Source: an uncultured Phascolarctobacterium sp.
GTDB lineage: Bacteria > Bacillota > Negativicutes > Acidaminococcales > Acidaminococcaceae
Assembly (NCBI GenBank): GCA_900553055.1
Contig: USBV01000094.1
Span: 1 to 6,125, forward strand
Direction: 5' to 3'
DNA: 6,125 nt
A model generated the notes under the pieces. It ran no database searches. It saw only the letters and a program-made list of their open reading frames with translations, and had not been told where the DNA came from. A program made the translations under genes and the position numbers. The first letter of the stretch is position 1, and the number at the start of each line of letters is the position of its first letter. This document shows positions 1-4,912 of the stretch, in pieces.

Positions 1-23
1 ATGCAATGCTGGTGCATTTCTTG

Positions 24-51
24 CTACTTCTTTGTGCAAGCAAAGAAGTAG
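24..51. repeat. Perfect 11-bp inverted repeat (hairpin)
   Basis: Arms CTACTTCTTTG (24-34) and CAAAGAAGTAG (41-51) are exact reverse complements around the 6-nt loop TGCAAG. No T-run follows on either strand, so it does not look like a standard intrinsic terminator. It lies upstream of the first gene with no gene visible before it. It could be the end of an upstream transcript, a dispersed intergenic hairpin element, or an mRNA-stability structure; the sequence alone does not decide. Confidence 0.6.
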
Positions 52-91
52 AATACAACCCACAATTCACCAATTTGTCGCAAATTAGCAC

Positions 92-120
92 TTTACAGTT
101 ACTGAAATATTTTATACCAT
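92..120 (+). promoter_or_regulatory. Weak candidate promoter for the DUF3298 gene
   Basis: TTTACA (92-97) is followed after 17 nt by TACCAT (115-120), a 5/6 and a 4/6 match to the sigma-70 boxes. An overlapping TATACC (113-118) is an alternative -10 with a 15-nt spacer. The position, 45 nt before the start codon, is sensible. The surrounding DNA is AT-rich, so a chance match is possible. Confidence 0.3.
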
Positions 121-164
121 ATTAGTAGAAATTGCAAAAGAAAAAACGCAGGAGGTGGATTCAC

Positions 165-779
165 ATGTTCAAAAAAACGTTGCTTGCCTTGGGCTTGTGC
201 TTAGCCGTTAGCGCCAGTGCCTTTGCTGCTGTAACCGAAAAGGTGGAGCAGGGCAAGAAGTACAATCTTAGCTACCCCGTCTTTAAGCTGGAAAACCGTG
301 CGGCTGCCAAGGCTATCAACAAGGATATTAAGGGCATGGCCCTGGCACAAAAAAAGCTGGCTAAAAGCAAGGAGCCTAGCTACGTAGAGGTTGGCACTAA
401 TTATGAAATTTTTGGCGAAACCGATGCTTATGTTAACATCATTTTCACTAATTGGGATTATATGGGTGGTGCCCATGGCATGCACTATGACCATGGCATC
501 GTCTATAGCAAAACAACGGGTGAGCGCCTGCCCTATACCCATTTTACAAAAGCTATTGCAGCAGGAGAGCTTTATGACGGTATTGCCAATCACAGTCTAA
601 AGGTTTACTGTGCTGACTTTAAAACAGTATCTGAAGCTCCCTTCATCACCTATTTGAAGAAGGAAGAATTTAAGCGTAGCGATGATTATGTAGTTAAGGA
701 TGGCAAGGTTTACCTGATGTATCCTCCCTACGAACTCGATTGTTATGCCGTTGGTACTACCTTTGTAGAGCTGCCTTAA
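165..779 (+). CDS. Secreted DUF3298 (RsiV-like) domain protein
   Basis: This is a 204-residue exported protein of unknown function. The start at 165 is chosen over an upstream non-ATG start in the same frame because AGGAGGTG (150-157) sits 7 nt before this ATG and a classic signal peptide follows: MFKK, then the hydrophobic stretch LLALGLCLAV, then ASAFA with likely cleavage after residue 21. Cys12 does not sit in a good lipobox, so a lipoprotein is unlikely. The mature part resembles the DUF4163/DUF3298 fold found in RsiV and PdaC-like proteins: YPVFKLENRAAAKAINKDI at 37-55, the GGAHG signature at 101-105 followed by VYSKTTGERL, and a C-terminal YPPYELDCYAVG segment (186-197) matching the family's 'PYEIAPYAAG'-type ending. 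It is a single-domain protein with no catalytic domain. It would act in the periplasm or at the cell surface. It appears monocistronic, with a terminator 22 nt downstream. Family assignment is by remembered motifs, so it is good but not proven. Confidence 0.78.
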   Translation: MFKKTLLALGLCLAVSASAFAAVTEKVEQGKKYNLSYPVFKLENRAAAKAINKDIKGMALAQKKLAKSKEPSYVEVGTNYEIFGETDAYVNIIFTNWDYMGGAHGMHYDHGIVYSKTTGERLPYTHFTKAIAAGELYDGIANHSLKVYCADFKTVSEAPFITYLKKEEFKRSDDYVVKDGKVYLMYPPYELDCYAVGTTFVELP

Positions 780-801
780 GCAAAAAGCTGCCATTTTACT
801 T

Positions 802-826
802 AAGCTCCCCTGCGGGGAGCTTTTTT
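802..826 (+). terminator. Intrinsic terminator after the DUF3298 gene
   Basis: AAGCTCCCC (802-810) and GGGGAGCTT (814-822) pair perfectly around the 3-nt loop TGC, and the T-run extends to 826. It separates the DUF3298 gene from the hydrogenase control region. Confidence 0.93.
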
Positions 827-911
827 GTTGTTTTTTGCTTAGTATTTGTTTTACTCCACACGGTAATTCCTACTAAAAAATAGTGAATTAAATACTAATA
901 AAAAACTATTA

Positions 912-940
912 TTGACAAATTTGGAGCAGTATAATATACT
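912..940 (+). promoter_or_regulatory. Promoter P1 of the hydrogenase-rubrerythrin gene
   Basis: Perfect -35 TTGACA (912-917), 17-nt spacer, -10 TATACT (935-940, 5/6). A TATAAT at 930-935 is also present, but its spacer is only 12 nt, so it is unlikely to pair with this -35. The predicted start is near 947, giving a leader of about 100 nt. That start falls at the edge of the palindrome at 948-964. Confidence 0.72.
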
Positions 941-947
941 AATAATA

Positions 948-964
948 AATATTAGGCTAATATT
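948..964. promoter_or_regulatory. 17-bp perfect palindrome, candidate operator
   Basis: AATATTAG-G-CTAATATT has exact 8-nt arms around one central base. It lies at the predicted P1 start site and ends one base before the P2 -35 box, so a bound protein would be placed to block both. The odd-centred geometry recalls Fur/PerR-family boxes, and PerR-type control of rubrerythrins is known in clostridia. However, the base sequence does not match the PerR consensus TTATAATNATTATAA, so the regulator is unknown. Confidence 0.55.
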
Positions 965-965
965 G

Positions 966-994
966 TTGACACCTTGTGTCATGCGTAGCATAAT
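966..994 (+). promoter_or_regulatory. Promoter P2 of the hydrogenase-rubrerythrin gene
   Basis: A second perfect TTGACA (966-971) is followed after 17 nt by CATAAT (989-994, 5/6), the same -10 hexamer as at the ilvN promoter. The predicted start is near 1001, giving a leader of about 50 nt. The -35 box is embedded in a 15-bp inverted repeat. Confidence 0.6.
967..981. promoter_or_regulatory. 15-bp inverted repeat over the P2 -35 box
   Basis: TGACAC-CTT-GTGTCA has perfect 6-nt arms with a 3-nt centre and covers most of the P2 -35 element. It could be an operator distinct from the palindrome at 948-964. It does not match a Rex, FNR or CRP box as I know them. Part of the symmetry is forced by the -35 sequence, so chance is not excluded. 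Confidence 0.4.
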
Positions 995-1000
995 ATTAGG
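992..1000 (+). promoter_or_regulatory. Repeated operator half-site over the P2 -10 region
   Basis: AATATTAGG at 992-1000 repeats exactly the left half of the upstream palindrome plus its centre (948-956). The two copies are 44 bp apart, a little over four helical turns. It overlaps the P2 -10 box and start site. It may be a secondary site for the same regulator. Confidence 0.35.
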
Positions 1001-1006
1001 TAAAGG

Positions 1007-1025
1007 TCGTTTGGCGAACAAACGA
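1007..1025 (+). promoter_or_regulatory. Leader hairpin upstream of the hydrogenase RBS
   Basis: TCGTTTG (1007-1013) pairs perfectly with CAAACGA (1019-1025) around the loop GCGAA. It ends 10 nt before the Shine-Dalgarno AAAGGAGG (1036-1043) and leaves that site free. If transcription starts at P2 it would sit near the 5' end of the mRNA, where such hairpins often protect the transcript. There is no T-run, so it is not a terminator. Confidence 0.4.
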
Positions 1026-1050
1026 AACAATCCTTAAAGGAGGGAAAATT

Positions 1051-3102
1051 ATGCAACATATGCCGTTGGACGTGCGCGTACCCATTGATGAGGACAATGT
1101 GGCTATTGTACGTCATGAAGAGAAATGCATTAAATGTGGTATGTGCAAGACTGTGTGCGAGGAATACATTGGCGTACACGGCACCTACACCCTGGAGGAG
1201 ACAGGTGGCAAGGGTATTTGCATTCATTGTGGTCAATGCACCCAGGTTTGCCCCGTAGACAGCCTCACTGAACGCTACGAATATCAAGATATTCGTGAGG
1301 CTATTGCCGACCCGGAAAAGATTGTTATTGTGAGCACTTCCCCGTCCGTGCGTGTTGGCTTGGGTGAGGAATTTGGTATGCCAGCAGGCTCTTTTGTAGA
1401 AGGCAAAATGATTGCCCTGCTGCGTAAGCTGGGCGTGGACTATGTTTTGGACACCAATTTTGCTGCTGACCTGACCATTGTGGAAGAAGGCAGCGAGCTG
1501 ATTGAGCGCATTACCAAGGGTCGCGGTCCTCTGCCACAGTTTACCAGCTGCTGCCCGGCTTGGGTAAAATTTGCAGAAATATATTATCCTGAAATTCTGC
1601 CCAATATTTCTAGTGCTAAGAGCCCCATCGGTATGCAGGGTCCTACCATCAAAACCTACTTTGCTAAAAAGAAGGGCATTGACCCCACCAAAATTGTCAA
1701 TGTAGCCTTAACTCCCTGCACTGCTAAAAAATTTGAAATTCGTCGTGAAGAAATGAGCGATGCTGCCGACTATCTGCAAATTGAAGGCTTGCGTGATATG
1801 GACGCTGTTATAACCACTCGTGAGCTGGCTAAAATGGCTCGTGAAGCAGGCATTGATTTTGCTAGCCTCGAGGATTCTGCCTATGATGAATACATGGGTG
1901 AGGGCAGCGGTGCCGGCGTTATTTTTGGCAACACCGGCGGCGTTATGGAAGCTGCTCTGCGTACTGCCTATGAGCTGATTACCGGCAAGGAAGCACCTGC
2001 TCCGCTCTTAGATTTGCAGCCCGTGCGTGGCTATGAGGGCATTCGCGAGGCTAGCTTGGATGTGGATGGCTTGACTGTAAATGTCGCTGTTGTTTATGGT
2101 ACTGCTAATGTGCGCAAGATGATTGAGCGCGTTAAGGCTGGCGAAAAGCAATATCATTTTATCGAAGTAATGACATGTCCCGGCGGCTGCATTGGTGGCG
2201 GCGGACAGCCTAAAACCATGCTGCCTATTGCCGATGATGCTCGCAAGGCACGCATTGCTAGCCTGTATAAACGTGATGGCAGCATGAAGGTGCGCAAGAG
2301 TCACGAAAATGAACAAATTAAAAAATTGTATGAAGAATTCTATGGACAACCCTTGAGCGAGCTGGCCGAAAAAATGCTTCACACAATGTATAAAGACAGA
2401 AGCGAATTGCTTCATGTAAATGCTAAGGAGGAAAAGAAAATGACTAAATGGAAATGTGGTATCTGCGGTTACATCTATGAAGGCGAAACTTTGCCGGAAG
2501 GCTTCACCTGCCCGATTTGCAAGCAACCTGCAAGCGTATTCGTAAAGGAAGAAGCTCCTGCTCCGGCTAATAAATATGCCGGCACCCAAACCGAAAAGAA
2601 CCTGCATGCTGCCTTTGATGGCGAATCCGGCGCACGCAACAAATACACTTATTTTGCCAGCGTAGCTAAAAAAGAAGGCTATGAGCAAATCGCTGCTCTC
2701 TTCCTGAAGACCGCTGAAAACGAAAAAGAACATGCTAAGCTGTGGTTCAAAGAGCTGGGCGGCTTGGGCGACACTCCGGCTAACCTGCTGGCTGCTGCTG
2801 AAGGCGAAAACTACGAATGGACCGATATGTACGAAGGCTTTGCTAAGACTGCCGAGGCTGAAGGCTTCCCTGAATTGGCTGCTAAATTCCGTGCTGTGGG
2901 CGAAATCGAACGCCATCATGAAGAGCGCTACAGAACCCTGCTGAAGAACGTAGAAACTGCTCAAGTATTCGCTAAAAGCGAAGTAAAGATTTGGGAATGC
3001 CGCAACTGCGGTCACATCGTTGTGGGCACCAAGGCTCCCGAAATTTGCCCTGTTTGCGCTCATCCGCAAGCCTTCTTCGAAATTCACGAATCCAACTACT
3101 AA
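1051..3102 (+). CDS. [FeFe] hydrogenase fused to a double-rubredoxin rubrerythrin
   Basis: A 683-residue frame starts 7 nt after AAAGGAGG. Residues 1-75 form a two-[4Fe-4S] ferredoxin domain (C26/29/32/36 and C57/60/63/67). Residues 90-395 are the H-cluster domain with all three signatures: L1 FTSCCPAW (164-171), L2 TPCTAKKFE (221-229) and L3 from E372 to P387 with C376 and C380. Thr221 replaces the usual Met of L2. Residues 395-450 are the small-subunit-like tail. No N-terminal [2Fe-2S] domain is present, so it is M2-type, like the short Megasphaera-type enzymes. After a linker (451-463) comes a complete rubrerythrin: rubredoxin-like C469/472/487/490, a Pro/Ala linker, a di-iron four-helix domain with ligands E525, E558, H561, E586, E589, E620 and H623, then a second rubredoxin-like site C650/653/666/669. 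The hydrogenase part makes or uses H2 with ferredoxin; rubrerythrin reduces H2O2 to water in the cytoplasm. The inferred joint role is H2- or ferredoxin-driven peroxide reduction. The frame is open throughout, but the junction carries a full translation start, so two products are possible. Confidence 0.85.
   Translation: MQHMPLDVRVPIDEDNVAIVRHEEKCIKCGMCKTVCEEYIGVHGTYTLEETGGKGICIHCGQCTQVCPVDSLTERYEYQDIREAIADPEKIVIVSTSPSVRVGLGEEFGMPAGSFVEGKMIALLRKLGVDYVLDTNFAADLTIVEEGSELIERITKGRGPLPQFTSCCPAWVKFAEIYYPEILPNISSAKSPIGMQGPTIKTYFAKKKGIDPTKIVNVALTPCTAKKFEIRREEMSDAADYLQIEGLRDMDAVITTRELAKMAREAGIDFASLEDSAYDEYMGEGSGAGVIFGNTGGVMEAALRTAYELITGKEAPAPLLDLQPVRGYEGIREASLDVDGLTVNVAVVYGTANVRKMIERVKAGEKQYHFIEVMTCPGGCIGGGGQPKTMLPIADDARKARIASLYKRDGSMKVRKSHENEQIKKLYEEFYGQPLSELAEKMLHTMYKDRSELLHVNAKEEKKMTKWKCGICGYIYEGETLPEGFTCPICKQPASVFVKEEAPAPANKYAGTQTEKNLHAAFDGESGARNKYTYFASVAKKEGYEQIAALFLKTAENEKEHAKLWFKELGGLGDTPANLLAAAEGENYEWTDMYEGFAKTAEAEGFPELAAKFRAVGEIERHHEERYRTLLKNVETAQVFAKSEVKIWECRNCGHIVVGTKAPEICPVCAHPQAFFEIHESNY
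2425..2431 (+). promoter_or_regulatory. Perfect internal Shine-Dalgarno in the fusion linker
   Basis: AAGGAGG lies 8 nt before the in-frame ATG at 2440, as good as or better than the sites used by other genes here. In the long frame it is read as Lys-Glu-Glu. Stop codons in the two other frames (TAA at 2417-2419 and TAA at 2424-2426) lie just before or over it, as expected if the region was once an ordinary intergenic gap. Confidence 0.75.
2440..3102 (+). CDS. rbr: Rubrerythrin from internal start (alternative product)
   Basis: From ATG 2440 a 220-residue protein, identical to residues 464-683 of the fusion, is a complete rubrerythrin with [15 protein letters not shown] as a natural-looking N-terminus. 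The rubredoxin-like sites are both of the short rubrerythrin type: 14 residues between the CxxC pairs in the first, 12 in the second. They flank the ferritin-like di-iron domain. A rubredoxin before the di-iron domain recalls clostridial reverse rubrerythrins, and having one at each end is close to the plan of Campylobacter desulforubrerythrin. The protein would reduce hydrogen peroxide using electrons from reduced rubredoxin, ferredoxin or NAD(P)H-linked reductases. Codon choice shifts at this start towards TTC for Phe (9 of 12) and GAA for Glu, unlike the hydrogenase half, which suggests a gene tuned for higher expression. Use of the start is predicted, not shown. Confidence 0.6.
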   Translation: MTKWKCGICGYIYEGETLPEGFTCPICKQPASVFVKEEAPAPANKYAGTQTEKNLHAAFDGESGARNKYTYFASVAKKEGYEQIAALFLKTAENEKEHAKLWFKELGGLGDTPANLLAAAEGENYEWTDMYEGFAKTAEAEGFPELAAKFRAVGEIERHHEERYRTLLKNVETAQVFAKSEVKIWECRNCGHIVVGTKAPEICPVCAHPQAFFEIHESNY

Positions 3103-3142
3103 GCCGCAAGCATTATCCATATAATTGCATATTAAGCTTGTC

Positions 3143-3176
3143 CACAAGCCCTGCTATTAAGCGGGGCTTGTGTTTT
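3143..3176 (+). terminator. Intrinsic terminator after the hydrogenase-rubrerythrin gene
   Basis: CACAAGCCCTGC (3143-3154) pairs with GCGGGGCTTGTG (3161-3172), a 12-bp stem with one G-T wobble and a 6-nt loop, followed by TTTT. It ends the transcript 41 nt after the stop codon and shows that the HD-GYP remnant downstream is not normally co-transcribed. Confidence 0.9.
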
Positions 3177-3217
3177 ATCCAGAAATATTGCTTAAATAAA
3201 TTATTTTTGGAAGTGAG

Positions 3218-3646
3218 GGCAAGATTGCGATTAGCGATAGCATTTTGCTCAAGCCGGGCAAGCTCACCAAGGAAGAGTTTGAAATCATGAAGACGCACAC
3301 CGTGGAGGGCAGCGAGATTATTGAGCATATGAAGGGCATTGGTGATGGCGAATACGAAAAGGTGAGCTATGATATTGCCCGCTACCACCACGAGCGCTTT
3401 GATGGCCGCGGTTATCCCGATGGCCTGGTGGGGGACGAGATTCCCATAGCCGCACAAATCGTGGCTATTGCCGATGTTTATGATGCATTGGTAAGCAAGC
3501 GCTGCTATAAGGATGCTTACGGCAAGGGCCAAGGATTTAAAATGATTATGGCCGGAGAATGTGGCGCCTTTTCTGAAAAGATTTTAACCTGCTTGGCTAA
3601 GGCGAAGGAAGCTTTTGAAGCACTTGCCGATAAATATGCTGAATAA
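3218..3646 (+). pseudogene. 5'-truncated HD-GYP phosphodiesterase remnant
   Basis: The protein similarity starts abruptly at GKIAISDSILLKPGKL (from 3218), which in intact HD-GYP proteins follows directly after the HDI of the metal-binding HDIGK motif. Here the codons before GK read GSE, preceded by a stop at 3197-3199, so the HD dyad and everything upstream (usually a receiver or sensor domain) are absent. Retained are MKTHT, HHERFDGRGYP (from 3386) and the AIADVYDAL helix (about 3464-3490), then a C-terminal tail ending in ALADKYAE. Intact relatives hydrolyse cyclic di-GMP, often as response regulators. The only plausible starts (TTG 3245, ATG 3288) lack a convincing ribosome binding site, and the strong terminator is just upstream. 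The reading frame is otherwise undamaged for over 140 codons, so the truncation may be recent, or the fragment may have been kept. Without the HD pair it should be catalytically dead. Confidence 0.75.
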
Positions 3647-3651
3647 AGCTA

Positions 3652-3680
3652 TTGTACAAATTTCTAAAGCGTGATATAAT
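3652..3680 (+). promoter_or_regulatory. Extended -10 promoter of the XRE regulator gene
   Basis: TGATATAAT (3672-3680) is a perfect TATAAT with the extended TGn element. The -35 position (3652-3657, TTGTAC, 17-nt spacer) is poor, as is common for extended -10 promoters. The -35 region is part of the 8-bp palindrome TTGTACAA (3652-3659), which could be an operator for autoregulation. The predicted start is near 3687, giving a leader of about 100 nt. Confidence 0.7.
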
Positions 3681-3738
3681 TAAAGAAACCTTTACATTGG
3701 TAAGCGATAGTTGCTATTATGCAAGTTTGAATATGGTA

Positions 3739-3754
3739 TTACTTGCTAAAGTAA
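3739..3754. promoter_or_regulatory. Small inverted repeat in the XRE gene leader
   Basis: TTACTT-GCTA-AAGTAA has perfect 6-nt arms and lies between the predicted start site and the ribosome binding site of the XRE gene. It could be an operator for the encoded repressor or a small RNA hairpin. The region is AT-rich, so support is weak. Confidence 0.25.
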
Positions 3755-3789
3755 AGAAATTCTCACGGTTAGGAAAGGTGTGCTATAGT

Positions 3790-4086
3790 ATGAAGGATAT
3801 TGCAAAGATTATTGGCACCAGAATCAAAATGCTTAGATTTGCAAAGCATATGCAACAAACGGAGCTGGCTAAGCGTATGGGCATTAGCCAAACCCACATG
3901 AGTAACATTGAAAGTGGTCGCAATAATGTTACTGTGGATAACCTTTATAAGCTGCACGAGATTTTGGGCTGCTCCATGAGTAGCTTCTTTGTGGATATCG
4001 ATGGCAAGGAAGAGCCCAAGGAAAATAATAATGTCTTTTCTTTAGAGGATTTAACACAGGCCTTGATTTTGTTGAAAAAGCAATAA
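3790..4086 (+). CDS. Small XRE-family HTH transcriptional regulator
   Basis: A 98-residue protein begins at ATG 3790, 9 nt after AAAGGTG (3774-3780). The open frame extends further upstream, but that part overlaps the promoter and looks non-coding. Residues 8-66 form a lambda-repressor/Cro-type helix-turn-helix (HTH_3): RIKMLRFAKHMQQTELAKRM, then the recognition helix region ISQTHMSNIESGR (32-44), then TVDNLYKLHEILGCSMSSFF. The C-terminal about 30 residues are acidic then hydrophobic (EDLTQALILLKKQ) and may be a short oligomerisation tail. Size and plan resemble SinR-like or ImmR-like repressors, but no partner gene (SinI-like antagonist, phage or toxin gene) is next to it. It has its own promoter and lies between a pseudogene and the ilv genes, so its target cannot be told from context; autoregulation is a reasonable guess. 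DNA binding is confident, biological role unknown. Confidence 0.88.
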   Translation: MKDIAKIIGTRIKMLRFAKHMQQTELAKRMGISQTHMSNIESGRNNVTVDNLYKLHEILGCSMSSFFVDIDGKEEPKENNNVFSLEDLTQALILLKKQ

Positions 4087-4137
4087 GTGCTGACTTGCTT
4101 TTGATGTGACATATTTTTGAGATGTATATGAAATAAT

Positions 4138-4183
4138 AGTGCTATTTTAGTTGGGTATAAGCCTGATTAAAATAGCACTTTTT
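4138..4183 (+). terminator. Candidate terminator after the XRE regulator gene
   Basis: AGTGCTATTTTA (4138-4149) and TAAAATAGCACT (4168-4179) are perfect 12-nt complements with an 18-nt loop, and a run of five T ends at 4183. The stem is AT-rich and the loop long, so termination may be moderate. It is the only terminator-like structure between the XRE gene and the ilv promoter. Confidence 0.6.
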
Positions 4184-4244
4184 GTTATATTGTTTACAGA
4201 ACGGAGAAGTACTAGCGGAATTATTAAGAAATGTTACAAAATTC

Positions 4245-4273
4245 TTGACAAAAAAAGCACAACTTGGCATAAT
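4245..4273 (+). promoter_or_regulatory. Promoter of the ilvN-ilvB operon
   Basis: Perfect -35 TTGACA (4245-4250), 17-nt spacer and -10 CATAAT (4268-4273) with an extended TGG directly before it. The predicted start is near 4280, leaving a leader of only about 60 nt before ilvN. No T-box motif or leader-peptide gene is visible in this leader. Confidence 0.78.
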
Positions 4274-4289
4274 TTATTGCAAAGAGTTC

Positions 4290-4322
4290 GCCCCTTTCCG
4301 CGCTGCGGATGGGGGCATTTTT
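4290..4322 (+). terminator. Terminator-like hairpin in the ilvN leader (possible attenuator)
   Basis: Positions 4290-4301 (GCCCCTTTCCGC) pair with 4305-4316 (GCGGATGGGGGC) around the 3-nt loop GCT, with one T-T mismatch and one G-T wobble. The run TTTTT (4318-4322) follows and the ilvN Shine-Dalgarno begins 5 nt later. It has the form of an intrinsic terminator placed between promoter and gene. It may attenuate transcription, stop read-through from upstream, or serve as a 5' stabilising hairpin. No clear competing antiterminator pairing was found. Confidence 0.6.
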
Positions 4323-4339
4323 ATAGAGGAGGAGCAGGT

Positions 4340-4876
4340 ATGGAGCAAATTTTATCCATTGTTGTACGTAACCAGCCCGGTGTTTTGATGCGTGTAGCCG
4401 GTATGTTTTCCCGCAGGGGTTATAATATTGACAGCTTGGCCGTTGGTACTACCCAAAATCCCGAATTTTCCCGTATGACCGTAACCATGGAGGCCGATGA
4501 GCCGACCGTGGTGCAGGTGTGTAAGCAATTGGCAAAATTAGTAGAGGTAGAAAAGGTAAAGGTGCTGCCGCCGCGCTCTAGCGCTACTCGTAGCATGGTT
4601 TTGGTAAAGGTGCGTGCCGGTGCTAAGCGCATGGAGCTTTTGCAGCTGGCCGAGGTCTTCCGCGCGCATGCGGTGGATGTAACCGGCGAATCCTTGATTT
4701 TTGTAGCTACAGGCGACGAGGGCAAGCTCAAAGCTTTTGTAGATGTAATGCGACCTTATGGCGTAACGGAAATGGTGCAGACCGGTCTGGTAGCCTTGGA
4801 GCGTGGTGATACTGCGTTAGCAGTGGATGAATCGCGCTTTGAGTGGCCCAATACAGATAAAGCAAGAACGATTTAA
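4340..4876 (+). CDS. ilvN: Acetolactate synthase small (regulatory) subunit
   Basis: This 178-residue protein is the regulatory subunit of acetohydroxyacid synthase, which makes 2-acetolactate and 2-aceto-2-hydroxybutyrate in valine, leucine and isoleucine synthesis. The start at 4340 is set by AGGAGG (4327-4332), 7 nt upstream, and by the family-typical N-terminus MEQILSIVV. An in-frame extension upstream would run through the promoter and hairpin and is rejected. Residues 3-75 are the ACT domain with NQPGVLMRVAGMFSRRGYNI (11-30); Asn11, Gly14 and Asn29 match the residues tied to valine feedback in E. coli IlvH, so valine sensitivity is predicted. Residues 84-158 are the C-terminal domain that activates the large subunit. 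The length is slightly over the usual 160-170 because of an acidic tail. The gene is 36 nt before ilvB and shares its promoter. Gene order small-before-large is the reverse of the common ilvBN, ilvIH and ilvGM order. Confidence 0.95.
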   Translation: MEQILSIVVRNQPGVLMRVAGMFSRRGYNIDSLAVGTTQNPEFSRMTVTMEADEPTVVQVCKQLAKLVEVEKVKVLPPRSSATRSMVLVKVRAGAKRMELLQLAEVFRAHAVDVTGESLIFVATGDEGKLKAFVDVMRPYGVTEMVQTGLVALERGDTALAVDESRFEWPNTDKARTI

Positions 4877-4912
4877 GAGCTGAATGAAGAGAAAGGAAAA
4901 GGATGTGAAACT

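Noticed and set aside
1..51. Short frame ATG to TAG, 16 codons, at the window start
   Set aside because: No RBS is visible because the window begins at the ATG, the codons are largely the inverted repeat, and the peptide is Cys/Phe-rich without any family. It could be the tail of a longer upstream frame, which cannot be seen.
839..898. Long-range inverted repeat TTAGTATTT / AAATACTAA
   Set aside because: Arms of 9 nt with a 42-nt spacer in very AT-rich DNA are expected by chance; no further support was found.
2008..3147. Long open frame on the minus strand opposite the hydrogenase-rubrerythrin gene
   Set aside because: Its translation has no recognisable domain, low-complexity Phe/Ser/Ala content and no RBS. 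It mirrors the codon bias of the real gene on the + strand.
3652..3789. N-terminal extension of the XRE regulator in the same frame
   Set aside because: It would start at a TTG inside the promoter -35 region and run over the -10 box. The ATG at 3790 has a good RBS and gives the normal family N-terminus.
4151..4339. Ile/Leu/Val-rich frame leading into ilvN, suggestive of a leader peptide (GISLIKIALFVILF)
   Set aside because: It starts at TTG without an RBS, lies inside the upstream terminator-like repeat and ahead of the predicted ilv start site, and has no stop before ilvN. The I/L/V run is mostly a by-product of AT-rich sequence. It would deserve reconsideration if the transcript starts before 4150.
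4184..4339. T-box or other riboswitch in the ilv leader
   Set aside because: The leader is too short, and neither the conserved T-box sequence nor a specifier-loop-like layout is present.
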